Assembly (NCBI GenBank): GCA_016858145.1
Contig: JAEHOE010000239.1
Coordinates: 1-64,000 of the forward strand
Length of the DNA stretch: 64,000 nt
Origin: Edaphochlamys debaryana
Taxonomy: Eukaryota; Chlorophyta; Chlorophyceae; Chlamydomonadales
Direction of reading: 5' to 3'
Shown here: positions 12,301 to 23,300 of the stretch, piece after piece
Position numbering within the stretch: the first letter of the stretch is position 1
Layout: every line of letters starts with the position of its first letter
The notes under the pieces: generated by a model
Seen by the model: the letters and a program-made list of their open reading frames with translations, nothing else
Told to the model about the DNA's origin: nothing
Database searches by the model: none
Translations under genes and position numbers: made by a program

Positions 12301-13462
12301 TACGTCGCGTGACGCCGCAGGCCCAGCGTCCCTGTCCGCCGTCCCTGTCCCCCGTCCCTGTCCCCCGTCCCTAGGGATGTCCAACTACTCGATCCAGCCC
12401 GGCCTCACCAGACGGGCCGCTGCCTCCTCCTGCAGCCGCTTGGCCTCGGCCGCAACAGAGGCTGCAAGGGGGAGGGGTAGGCGCATGCAGCAGGTGAGGG
12501 AGAGAGGCAGTGCTGAGAGGCAGCCCATGTCCAGAAGCACGGGCAAAGGGAGCGGCAAGGCGTGGGCCCAATCCGTACCCCGCCCTCCTGATGGCGCCGT
12601 CTTCTACGTCCGCTACGAATGCATCCGGGCCAGCACCCCTCTCCCCAGTTCCCCAATGGCCCCACGTTGTGGCACTCAAAGCTCGACCCTTGCTGGTCTC
12701 ATGGCCCCGCAGCCCGATACACCTGCAGTCCTACAGATCCCTTGCTCTCTGCCAATACGACTAGCTGCCGGCATGAGCTCGCCCCAGGTCCGCCAGCCCG
12801 TCCAACCGCGCTAGCACACGCGACCACGCTGCTGCGCACCCGCGTGGGAGGGGCCCGCGCCCCTGCTCCCCGCCAACTCAGCCAACTGCCGGCACACAAC
12901 CCGCTAAGATACGTCCTGATACACCCGACGACTGCCTCGCTGCCCACCCACTCCGCACCCGCTTGGGAGGTGCTGGCTTGGAACTGCTCCGCGGCAGCGG
13001 CCTGCGGGCCGGGGGCCACTGCGGCCACGCGGCGGTGGTGGCGCTCGGTGGAGGCGCGGTGCAGGGCGGCCTGCAGGCGCTGCAGCAGCTTGTAGGCCCC
13101 GTAGACAAGCAGCGCGCGGACTGCGGGAGCGAGGGGGACAAAGCGGGAAAGAAGGAGGCACGGGCGGGAACGGGTGGGCCTACGCGCGGGCGAAGGCCCT
13201 CGGCGACGTGTCCCCGAGGGACGTGTACCCGGTAAACTCCTGACGGCTCCGGGGCTCCCGGGGCTGTTGATAGCTCACCGATGAAGCCCCAGTTTGTCTG
13301 GGGCATCAGCGTCTGCTTGCGCGGGTCCACCAGCGCGAACACGGCATGCGGAAATGCAAAGAAGAAGTAGCGCCAGTGCACCGCAACGTACGCCAACGTG
13401 AGGATGCCGAGCGCCTGTACGAGCCTCTCCTGCTCAGGAGTTAGCCGCGAGAGCAGTCCCAT
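9318..13462 (-). CDS. membrane-anchored UBX-domain protein (FAF2/PUX10-like), 11 exons, 497 aa
   Basis: Likely an adaptor for the p97/CDC48 AAA ATPase at the ER or lipid-droplet membrane. That role is known for UBX proteins and inferred here. Exons in transcript order: 13462-13279, 13120-12959, 12461-12409, 12145-12077, 11945-11784, 11633-11298, 10979-10914, 10495-10331, 10124-10020, 9782-9699, 9425-9318. All phases match and the sum is 498 codons including the stop. Residues 12-45 form a hydrophobic stretch (VQALGILTLAYVAVHWRYFF). Residues 60-400 are a Glu/Arg/Ala-rich coiled coil. Part of it is Ala-dominated, and it ends in DADYEKALAEDRRRAEEKAA, the type of helix found just before the UBX of FAF1/FAF2 proteins. 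The UBX domain covers residues 405-497: VRVRLPDG near its start, a YPR at 459-461 where the family's p97-binding FPR loop sits, and a C-terminal VALFVQ strand. No UBA domain or thioredoxin-like UAS domain is seen, unlike canonical FAF2. Confidence 0.88.
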
Positions 13463-14040
13463 GTTTGCTTCTGTCGATCCTAGCGCAGTGTTTCAAGTAA
13501 GTCTCCAAATCGAAGCTTTGCACTCTAACGTGATAAGTGTGCAAGGGCTTTGCAAGCCCAACGAGGCCTGGCTGCATGGAAAAGGCCGAACACGGCAGAT
13601 GCAAGGAGGTCGCGTCGCCCTACGTTCCTGAAGACTACACCAAGCCCAATTGCCTTGTCGTTATAGCGCACACACAGCGCACTACATTGGGGCCGATTTA
13701 CTGGGCTAACGTCGAGGGCTGTGGCGCCGGTGCAGTTCGCGTAGGCCGCAGCGACGATACCACACCCTCAGTAGTCTTTTAGTCGAGTCGCCTATCACCT
13801 CGACTCAAGTTGGGCTCTTGCAAGCGGTGGACGAGGCGAGGAAGACCCTTCAGTCGCCGATCGACTTTGTACAGGCCTGGCCCACGATGCTGGGCACCTG
13901 GGGGTAAGTACAACGCTGCTCAGAACAGCACGCGGGGGCTGTGGGTGCGTCGCACGACGCGACTTGGCACTGGCCTTGCTTCAGCCCGATGGATGGCTGT
14001 GGCGGGCGAAAGAGGCCCAAGCCGCGCGGCGCGCAGCTCG
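13463..14040. promoter_or_regulatory. divergent promoter region between UBX and sulfotransferase genes
   Basis: About 580 bp separate the UBX start codon (minus strand) from the candidate sulfotransferase start (plus strand). No coding exon is supported, although the sulfotransferase frame stays open up to an ATG at 13810. A shared bidirectional promoter is inferred from the geometry only. No specific element was recognised. Confidence 0.4.
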
Positions 14041-17000
14041 ATGCAAAGGCTTCCCACTGCTGCTAACGTCGCGTTGGTGATGGCCTCGTGCTTCGTCCTA
14101 ACGGCAAGCAACCCAAGTTGTCAAGCATTCTGCCAACCCCCACCCCACCCTCCGCCGTGCAGTGCCGCAGCGCTGCTGCCGCTCCTAGCGGCAGCCGCGG
14201 TCAACGCAGCCGCTGACACCATTGACCCTGTGGCTTACCTGAGCTCGGTGAGTCCGCGCGCCTGGTGCAGGCCTGGGAGCCGGCTCCTGCGGGTCATGTC
14301 CTGGCCTGCGCGGGACCCGAGGGTCATGTGTTAACCCCCGGCTCTCCAACACGCTCACTCCCCAAAGCCCTCGCCGCTCACATAAGCTGCCTTCCACCCC
14401 CCCTTCAATTCCTCCGCCCCTTCAGGTGCCCGCGCCGGGCTATCATGTGGCTGACGTGTGGGCCAACTTCAAGCCCACGCCCCGGCATGACGAGATCGTC
14501 AAGGCCGCCCCGGACACCTGGGTAACGCTGCCCAAGGTGCGGCCGTGGATTCTGGATCCAGGATTCAGGGGCCCAGGGCTGGAACTTGACAGGCTGTATG
14601 GAGGCGCACTCAGAGGCTCAGACTAGGGCTCGGACAGCTTCAACCGCCCCCCCCCCCCATCCCCGCCTTGGGCCCCCCCTTTCCCCCCTCAGACCCTGGA
14701 CAAGACCTACCGCAACCCCTGCTGGACCGCCGCCGACGGGCGCCTGCGTTGCATGCCGTACTTCCAGATCATTGGCGTGTCCAAGTGCGGTACGACGGAC
14801 ATGTACGGCCGCCTGCGGAGGCACCCCGACATGGCCGACGGTGCCAAGGTGCCCTGGGGGGGCGAGATTGCGGGGGGCGAGAGCATGGGGGGGTGATAGG
14901 GAGGGGAGTTCAAGGCGAGCTGCGCGGGGAAGCAGGAAGCAAAGCGGTGCCCGTGGTAACAGTCGGACGGCCGTGCCACCCTTCTAAGCGGAGCAGTCCG
15001 GATGCAGGCCAGGTTCCCCCGCGGCTCTGACTGCCCCCGGCCCCTGTACCCTGGTCCGCCCGCCCCTCATCCTGCCCTCACCCCGCCACGCGGCCCCTGC
15101 TCTCCCCAGGGCCCCCACTTCTGGGACGAGTGCCCCTACCCCCCCAAGGGTGCCTGCACGGCACCCCCCAACGGCGACTTCGACGGCTACGTGGACCTGT
15201 TCGCCAAGGGCGCGGAGCAGATCAAGCAGAACCCGCTGGTGGGGGAGAAGGGGGGGGGGAGGTAATGGAAGGAGAGGAGGGGATGGAGGCAGGGGGGATG
15301 GCTGGGGGGGGGAGAGGAGGGAGTTGCGGCGCGAGGGGGGCGCAAGAGGTGGAGGTGTGGTTAGGAGAGGGGAGGGGCTGCTTGGAACATTGTGGTCTCC
15401 AACCCCTCGCTCCACTTGCCGGCCCCTTACGGTTACTCCGAACCCCCCCCTTCCAGGCTATTGTGGGTGAGGCCTCCTCCAACACCTACACGGGAGTGTT
15501 CACCTTCGTGCGGTGAGGCACTTGGGTGGGGTGTGGGTGTGGTCAGGCGTGTTCACCCTTCGTGCGGTGAGGCACCCCGGAGGCGGCTGGGTGGGGCGTG
15601 GGGTGGGTGGGTTGACACGGAGGGCAGCGGCTGCGGACCAAGCAAAGGCCAACGGGCCAAGTCACCTGAGGCTGGCAGCGGCAGCGACCCCCTTGGCTCG
15701 GCCTTATCCCTTTCACCGCCCTCCCGATCCCTCTCCCCTCGCCCCTCCTCTCCCCCTCCCTTAGCGGCCTTGCCCGGCTCAAGACCAACGTCACCCTGGC
15801 CCAGCTCATCTACGAGGCGCAGCCCTACCAGCGCCAGGTGGGAAGGGGGGGGGCAGAGGGGGTGTAAGGGAAGGGGTAGTGGGTGCGTCTTGGGAAGAGG
15901 GAGGGGGCACGAGGGCCGTACCCCTAGTGCCAAGCGCGTGGGGGGCAGGCAGCGTGGTAGTGCACGGGCGGGGAGCGGAGGGGAGTAGAGGTGGGTTGCG
16001 AGGACGCTCACCCTGACACCCCTACCTCCTTGGCCTCCACCCCCCCCCCACTTCCCCCCCCCAGATCATCATCATGCGCGACCCCGTGTCCCGCTACTAC
16101 TCGGCCTTCCACTACTACCGCCGCCGGCCCTCGGACCCCTTTGAGGGCCCCGACAAGTTCCACGAGCGCGTGGAGCGGGACATCCAGGTGTGGACGGGGG
16201 GAGGATAGGGGGGGAGAGGGGAGGGGAGGGGAGAGGGGGGTCAGGTGGGAGGGGATGGAGGGACTTGAAGCTGAATGCAATGCAATTCCACAAGTTCAGG
16301 GGGCGGCAGTGGAGGGGGCGGAGGGGGGGCGGGAGGTGAAGGTGGAAGGGGAAAGAGGGAGAGGGTTTGGGCCAGTGTCGACCGGGGACGTGGTCCTGAG
16401 AGCCAAGGCAAGGCTCCAGGGGCTTGGCGGGTGGGGGGGGCGCGGAGAGACGACTGCCCCGGTTCGGCGCTCTAACGTCTAAGGCCCCCACAATGCCCCC
16501 GTCCCTGTTCTCCCGCTCTTCCTTGGTGAGGTCCCGTGATCCCGCTTTGCCTCGTGACGCAGTACCCACCCCCGCCCCATCGCCACCCCGTCCCCACCCC
16601 TTCCCCACCCTCGCCGGCCCGCCACCCCACCCCCCAGATGTGGAAGACCTGCGAGCAGCGCTTCGGTGTGGCCGAGTGCGTCAAGCGCTACGAGCCTCAG
16701 CAGCTGGTCAAGGGCATGTACGCCGAGTTCGTGGACGCATGGGCGAGCGTGTTCCCGCGGGACCAGCTGCTGTTCATGCGCACGGAGGACTACAAGGCGG
16801 CGCCGCGGGTGGGGTGGGGAGAGGGTGTGGAAGGGAGAGGGTACTGAAGGCTTACAGGCGATCAGGGCCGTAGGCCCGCTCGAAACCACCCAGCAAACCC
16901 ACCGCCTGGCGGTTGCTTAGTTTCAAGAAAGTCTTCCCGCCGAACACCACCAGGAAGGACTTAGTTCAGGGTAATTACGCAGTGAAAGATGGAGGGGAGG

Positions 17001-17932
17001 GGAGGGGAGGGAGGGGAGGGGGAGGGGGAAAGGAGCTTAAGCTTGGTTGCTGATGTCGATTGCCTGGCCCCCTCTGCCCTCCCCCCCGCAGGAGCACATC
17101 CAGGCCGTCATCAAGTTCCTGGGTGGGTGGGGGCGTGCAGCCGGGGGCGGAAAGCAGCGGGGCGACTCGGGAGCTTCGGGCTAATGGGCCCTGGCCGCCG
17201 CTCCCAGTATCCCCCTCCGCCACCGCCAGCCGAACAAACGTTGTGCCCTGCAATAGGCGGCCCCCGGTCCTGTCCTGCCCCCTTCCCACGCCACCCCCCC
17301 CCTTCCCCCTTGCTGGCCCCATCTCCCAATGCTCCGAAACTGACCCCCATCTGTCTCCCCCCCCCCAGGCATGCGCGACCTGTCCAACGAGGAGACCACC
17401 ACCATGATGCGCCTGCGCCGCTTCAACGCGCAGAGCGAGAAGTACCCCGCCATGTGGGCCAAGAGCCGCAAGATGCTGGAGGACTTCTACCGCCCCTTCA
17501 ACGAGAAGCTCATGAAGGTGGGGGGGGGCAGGGGGGAGGGGGGGGGAGGGGCGGAAGGGCTGCGAGGAGGGGGTGGGGGTGGGGGGGAAGAAGAGGCCAT
17601 GCCCCAAGTTCCCCCGCCTTTCTCGTCTCCAATCACGAACGTTTCCCACACACACACACACGACCACGCAATTTCGCTCAGCCTTAACCGTGAGCCTTAC
17701 CATTCCCCCTCCCTTCCCCCTCCCCTCCCCTGTCCCGCCCACTGCACGTGCTGGGCAACGACAACTGCCCCTACTCCCCCACCCCTAGTCCCCTACCCAC
17801 TACCCCTGAGCCCTCATCCCCCTCCCCCTCACCCCCCAGGTGCTGGGCAACGACAACCGCTGGCTGTGGGAGGACACGGCCAAGAAGGCGGCCGCGCAGC
17901 TGGCGGCGGCGGGGGAGCAGGCCAGCTCTTAA
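14041..17932 (+). CDS. Golgi-type carbohydrate sulfotransferase, 11 exons, 432 aa
   Basis: Predicted to transfer sulfate from PAPS to a glycan in the Golgi lumen. Exons: 14041-14247, 14426-14536, 14693-14848, 15110-15238, 15457-15512, 15765-15837, 16065-16187, 16638-16808, 17092-17122, 17369-17517, 17840-17932 (TAA). All phases match and the sum is 433 codons. The N-terminus has two hydrophobic stretches (about residues 9-22 and 43-58), fitting a signal peptide or type II anchor. The 5'-phosphosulfate loop is IIGVSKCGTTD at 132-142 with Lys137. The 3'-phosphate motif is RDPVSRYYS at 249-257 with Arg249 and Ser257. The preceding NPCW...RCMPYFQ segment resembles CHST15-like (GalNAc4S-6ST) enzymes. 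The substrate is unknown; algal wall or matrix glycans are plausible. The start is uncertain: the frame is open to 13810, and 14041 was chosen because it places the hydrophobic segment at the N-terminus. Confidence 0.88.
15496..15575 (+). repeat. tandem copy of an exon end plus splice donor
   Basis: The 26 bases at 15496-15521, covering the end of sulfotransferase exon 5 and its donor, recur at 15549-15575 with one extra C. Extending the exon to the second donor would put a TGA directly after the exon 5 arginine codon, so the first donor (GT at 15513) must be the functional one. Confidence 0.8.
17748..17857 (+). repeat. partial copy of the last sulfotransferase exon inside its intron
   Basis: The first 18 bases of the last exon (17840-17857, encoding VLGNDN) occur identically at 17748-17765 in the preceding intron, in a similar C-rich setting. 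The upstream copy lacks a preceding AG, so it is not a usable acceptor. It looks like the decayed half of a small tandem duplication. Confidence 0.75.
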
Positions 17933-18494
17933 GAGGTGACCTCGCACCTCCCCTGCCAGCTCCTGGGCGCAGCGCCTGAGGAGCTGCCGGCAGCTGGGCT
18001 GAGCGCGAGCGCGGCTGAGGGCGCCGGGGCTGCGGGGGCTGGGGCGGGTGGAGTCCGGCGCCGTTTTGGAGGCTTTTGGAGACGCCGCCGAGGGAAGCGT
18101 GACTCGGGTGGATTGAGAGTTTCTCACACAGGCACCGAGCTGATTTCGTATTTGGTTGGCCACGTCACGTAGGGAAGTGGGAGGTGGTGTACCGCCCATC
18201 AACGGGCCCAGCGCGGCGGAGGGGCGGTGAGCGGTGAAGCAAGGCGGCTTGCCGTGCTGTGGGACATGATGAGGTGGAGTTTGTGACAAGGGTGGCTGCC
18301 CGAAGGCAGGAAAAGGGCTGAGCCCTGTGGTGCTGGAAAAGGGTGTGTGGGGGGCACGGGGTTGCTGTGCGATATCGCTCGTTGGTCCCGTGACACGGAT
18401 TCGTACGGACTGGGGCGCGGGATACCCAAGTCAGGATTGGGGGCGGGGCCGATTAAAGCCTAGTCGGCGCGTTCAGTGAACGAAAGCATGCAGG

Positions 18495-18499
18495 TGTAA
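18495..18499 (+). terminator. TGTAA polyadenylation motif of the sulfotransferase gene
   Basis: TGTAA lies about 565 bp after the TAA at 17932 and is the first such motif noticed downstream of the sulfotransferase gene. Confidence 0.5.
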
Positions 18500-20345
18500 G
18501 GCGCTTCCTGGGTCAGAGGACAGAGGAACGGCTTGACTAGGTCGAGTACATTTGCATTGAAAGGCCGATCAGACATGAGGAATTCGAGGGTTCGCCACAG
18601 CCCTACACGGGCCTACGTCCGCCACAGCCCCACACGGGCCGACTTACTTCCTCCAGCTATGCGGCACGGGGAGTGTGCGACGCCCCCTGATTGGAAGACC
18701 CTAAGAAGACGCCACAACCACTCCGTTGATGCCTTCTTCCCCTTGCTGGAAGACAAGGGTAGCATGGGGCCCAGACGGCCTGGCTTGTGCTGCATGCTGC
18801 GGCCTGACGGCCAGATGGCATGCAGAGGCGGCTTCTCATGTCTGTGGACTGTGGTTGAACAACATTTCACGTTCACTGCTCAAGGGCCCCAGGCCCCCAC
18901 GGCCCGTGGCTGGAACCAGGGTTCTGCCAGCGCTGGTAGCGCTGCCGTCGGTAGCCCCTGGCTTCCGCCAGTAATTTCCCCCCAGGACTTTCCCCCCCTC
19001 CAAAGCGCTTGCTGTGCGGGAGCGGAAAGGAGACACGGGAGACGAGGAGCGGGAGCGGGAGTGCAAGGTGTGGCTTGCACGGCTGCCCCCCACGTGCAGA
19101 CGCGCACCACCGAAGCCGCTCCGCCCCAGCGAGTGCTGCGCCTATGGTACCCCCGGGCTGGAGGTACTGGCGCGCCAGTACCCGGTGCTAAGCCGCAGTA
19201 ACTGCCTGCTGCGCGGGCTGACCCCGGGTATTGGCGGGCCAATGGCGGCCGCCACTGGCCCCACGGCCCCCCCCCCAAAGTACTGGCCCAGTACTGGCTA
19301 TCGAACCCGGGTCGAACGCTGGGTGGAACCTCACCACTCGTCGGGCAACGTGCATCGTCGGACGCCACCCTCCTGACCCTGCCGACACGCACACACATGG
19401 ATGACGACCATGTGGGCGCAGGGGTAGGCTTCAGGCCAGGCCCAGAGTGCTCTCGACCGCTGTGACCGGTACGGCACACACACAGGCATCCCGTACCAGT
19501 AGTGCCGCCGCGCAGGTCCAGGGGCCGGGGCATTCGAACAGCAGGCTCTTCTTGGCGATCGGCCTCGACAATATCGTGCAAGCAACGTGCACATGTGTTG
19601 GATTAGGCGTCACCTGCTGACGCCGTTGGGTCCTAACCTCCGCCGACCCGCCCGGCAGAGCGTGGGATCCCGACGGGACCCGCCCAAGTGACAACAAGCT
19701 TGCACCTACGTGCAGGCCAAGGGATTAGTCAGGGAAGGCAGGCCGTTGTAGCCAGCGACCCGCAGCGACCCTCGGACCGCCCACCTCCGTGCCAACAAAG
19801 CTGGCCCGGCGACAGCTGGAATTTCTGTAAGTTAAAAAACATCGTAGCGGAGCGACGCCGGTGCGTGTGTGGTACGTCGTGGGAGACTTCGCAGCCCCAA
19901 ACAAAACTTCGGCCACTTGCGCCTCCGGGGCGAAACCCAGTTTTCTTGGTCTTGCGCAAGAACTGAAAGCTCAAGTGCTAACTGCTGTAGTGACCTGTGG
20001 TGCACACACGCAACGCGCTTCGGCGTTCGGCCCCGTGGGCGGGGCCGCCGCAGCATGACAGACAACATGTGCCCCGGTGCCGTTACGATGGGCATCCTTG
20101 AACACAGCGACGCATCCAAGCGCCGGTGATGAATTGATCAGACTGGGTGTGGCGTTTAGTGGCCACAGCACCGAAACTGTGCCCACGACGTACTCACAGG
20201 ACTTCGCACAGCATTCCGTGCTGCCTGCTACGCGGTTTCAGAGCTTGGCACAACACACAAGTGGTAGAAAACAGTCAATAGACACTATAGGGAGCACACA
20301 GAGAAGTTGCGAGGCCTGCGAGGACTTGCGCGTGTTTGACGCGCC
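18500..20345. other. intergenic region before the kinase gene
   Basis: No supported gene. It holds a short direct duplication around 18595-18640 (CCACAGCCC-ACACGGGCC twice), a cluster of inverted repeats at 19163-19295 listed separately, and presumably the kinase promoter and 5' UTR towards 20345. Confidence 0.4.
19163..19295. repeat. cluster of perfect palindromes sharing a TACTGG core
   Basis: GGTACTGGCGCGCCAGTACC at 19163-19182 is a perfect 20-bp palindrome. A 14-bp hairpin (ATTGGC-GG-GCCAAT) lies at 19230-19243. At 19279-19295 there is an 8+1+8 inverted repeat (AGTACTGG-C-CCAGTACT). On the minus strand GGGTTCGATAGCC (from about 19310) resembles a Pol III B box. This is compatible with a small non-autonomous element such as a MITE or tRNA-derived SINE, but no target-site duplication was established. 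Confidence 0.5.
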
Positions 20346-23300
20346 ATGCCTTTTCGTGCGCGGGCTAACAGCGGCCTTGACGTTGGCGAGCCTAACGATG
20401 AAGATGCACCCAAGAAGAAGTCTCTTCTCTCTTCGCTGCGCAAGATGCTTGGAGGGGCTTCTGGCGGCCCCCGCCCCGCAAGCAGCACCATGAACGTTGG
20501 GCGACAGGAGAGCTTGGAAGAGGACGAGGGGGTGGGGGCGTTGCCGCGCTTTGGCGGTGGACCCTCGGACCGCATGCCCCCTCGCAGCTCGCTGTCGATG
20601 CCATCACTTGCGCCTTTGACGGTGCCGGGTGGTATGGCGCCGGGGGCCTCACCGTTCCCGCCCGTCGGCACAAACAGTGGCCGCGAGCGGCGGATAGCAG
20701 CGGCCCCAAGTAGCTCGTTCATCAATCAGAGGCTCCCGCCAATCGACCCGTGCTCGTCGCCTGTGTCTTTCAACGCTTCCTACTCGGACTATCCAGGTGA
20801 TTGGGGGAGTCGGGGTTGAGTAAGCGCATGTGCATGCGCAGGCCTTGCGGGCGGCGAGGCGAGCCCGCCCCCGATGCTGCTGGAGAGATGTTACAGAGAA
20901 ACTGCAATTGGACACGGGGCGACCACCGCCACCTAGGCGACCACCTGAATCCACCCTGCGTTTCCTCTTCCAGGCACGCCGAACTCGCTCCAGTCACCGC
21001 TGGCGCTGGCCTCCCCGCGCGGAGACGCCTCCCCAGTGGCACACGGCAACATCTTCGGAGGCCGGCCCAAGAGCGCGGCACGGCCGCTGTCTGCAACGCC
21101 ACTAGGCGGCAAGGCGGCGGCCACCGTCGTTTCCGTTCTCACGGGCGGTTTCGGCGGGACCCACGGCGGCGGCGGCTCCCAGCGGCGTGCCGCCTCCACT
21201 CTCCGCGTGTCTTCAACAACCGGGGAGGACATCCCAACTCAGCTGCCCTCGCCCCCGCCTGTGTCGCCCTCATTCGACCCGCGAACAGCATCCTCGCCCC
21301 TCCCCGGCCTTCGCTTCGGCAGCCTCTCGGGGGACGCCCTGCCAGTCCGCGCCGGGTCCGGAGCCATGACCACCACCCCCGCCCCCGCCCCCAACGGGTT
21401 ATCCGGAGACGGGATTGACGCTTCCAAGAATACCGGAACGACCAGCCCATCGGCCGTCTCCCCATCCGGTGCCGCCACCTCTCCCTCCGCCGCCGCTCCC
21501 AACACCGCGGCCTCGCCCGCCGCCGCCGACAGCGCGCCGCCGGTCATCACCGCCGCCGCCGTTGCGGCGGCGGCGGCGCAAGTGGCGGCCGGGTCAAAGG
21601 CCAGTGTGCTCCTGGCGGTGTGCCCGGGCATCCCGTCTGCCATGCGGCGGCCCACGTGGTGTCTGGCGGACTATCAGCTGGGCGCCCGGCTGTACAAGGG
21701 GGAAGTGTCGAGCGTGTACAAGGTGCGCGGTTTTTGAGGTTACGACCCGGAGTGTGATGAACTAGGCACATATGAGCTGGGCACATGTGCGACTTGTGCG
21801 CTTCTTGTGGCATGGATGGACGAGGGGGCTCAAAGTAGTGGCGGCTGGGTTCAAGGCCCCGCGAGGGCTGCGTGTAGGGCACCGCCGGCCCCCTTCAAGC
21901 CAGGGGAAGCGCTTGAGCGGCGGGCAGCGGGCACCCCAACCCACCACCCCAACCCTCCACCCACCACCCCAACCCTCCACCCTCTCCCCAACCCTCCACC
22001 CTCCACCCCAACCCCCACCCCTTTGGCTCCCCCCCCCAGGCCGTGTGCATCCACTCGGGCCTCAAGGTGGTGCTCAAGGTCTACTCGCTGCAGCGGGTGG
22101 CGGACAACACGCTGCACACGCTGGTGCGGGAGGTGCGCATCCACTCGGACCTGGCGCACGCCAACGTGCTCATGCTGTACGGCGTCTTCGAGGTACGGGG
22201 GCGTACGGTGTACGGCGTGCGGCCGTGTACGGCAGACTGGCCTGCTGCATGGGTGGGCGCGCGGGGGTGGAGTCGCGAGGGGGTTACGGGTGCCTGCAAC
22301 GGGCGGGCTTCACAGCCGTGTGGGGTCGACCACCGTCGCAACCGTGCCCTCACCGCTCCCCGCGCTTCCTCCACCGCACCGCTCCCTCCCCCCTCCCCCT
22401 CGTAACCCCAGGAGGACAACCGGCTGGTGCTGGTGCTGGAGCGCGCCTCCCGCGGCGACCTGTTCCGCGTGCACCGCGCGCTGCCCGGCTGCCGCATGAG
22501 CGAGGACCAGCTGCGGGTGCTGGTGCTGGCGCCGCTGCTGGAGGCGCTGGCGTACCTGCACGCGCGGGGGCTGTGCCACAGAGACATCAAGGTGGGGCGG
22601 GGCGGGAAAGGGAAGCAGGGCGCGGGGGGGCGGTTTAGGGAGACTGGAAGGGGAGAACGGAGGAAATGGGGGGGAAGAGAGAAGATTGGAGGGGGAGAAG
22701 TTGAAGTTTGACAGGGAAAAAGATGAAGTGTGGAAGGGAAGAAGAGAGAAGATAGGCGGCAGCCAGCGAGCCTGGTGCGCGCTGAGGTCCAGAAGGAGGG
22801 AGGGGGAAGGGAGGGAAGGGGCAGGGGGGGAGGGGGCAGTGGGAGGGGTTGGGGGTGGACGCGGGCGAGGCGGTGTGGGAGATGACAGGGGAGGGGGTGG
22901 CGAGTAGGTGGCGTGAGGGGTGCTGGGCGGTGTGGAGGGCCAGCGTAGGGAGGGGTGGAAGGAGGAAAGGGCGGAATGGATAGGGAGGGAAGACATGGCA
23001 GTGCCCGGGGGCAGTACCTGGGGGCAGCCAGCCGACGACGGGGCTGGGGCCTCCAACTGGGGGTTAGGAGGCCAAGCACGCTACGAGGGACGCGCTTCCG
23101 AGACAGGGGCAGGCTGCAGCTGCCAGTTCATGAATGTTGGGGGAACGGGAGCCAGGTACAGCGCGTACGGGTGCTGCTCCGCGCCTTGCGATAGGACAGG
23201 GGCGCACGGGCGCATTGCATGCCCCAAGCAGTCGGCGCCCTGCCACATCACGTTCCGCTGGCGCGCCAGCTCTGCGCCACGTATCCTGAGGTCCCTGACC

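Noticed and set aside
18533..19581. Overlapping frames of 220-233 codons between the sulfotransferase and kinase genes
   Set aside because: They run through the palindrome cluster and short duplications, exist on both strands and show no recognisable protein feature.
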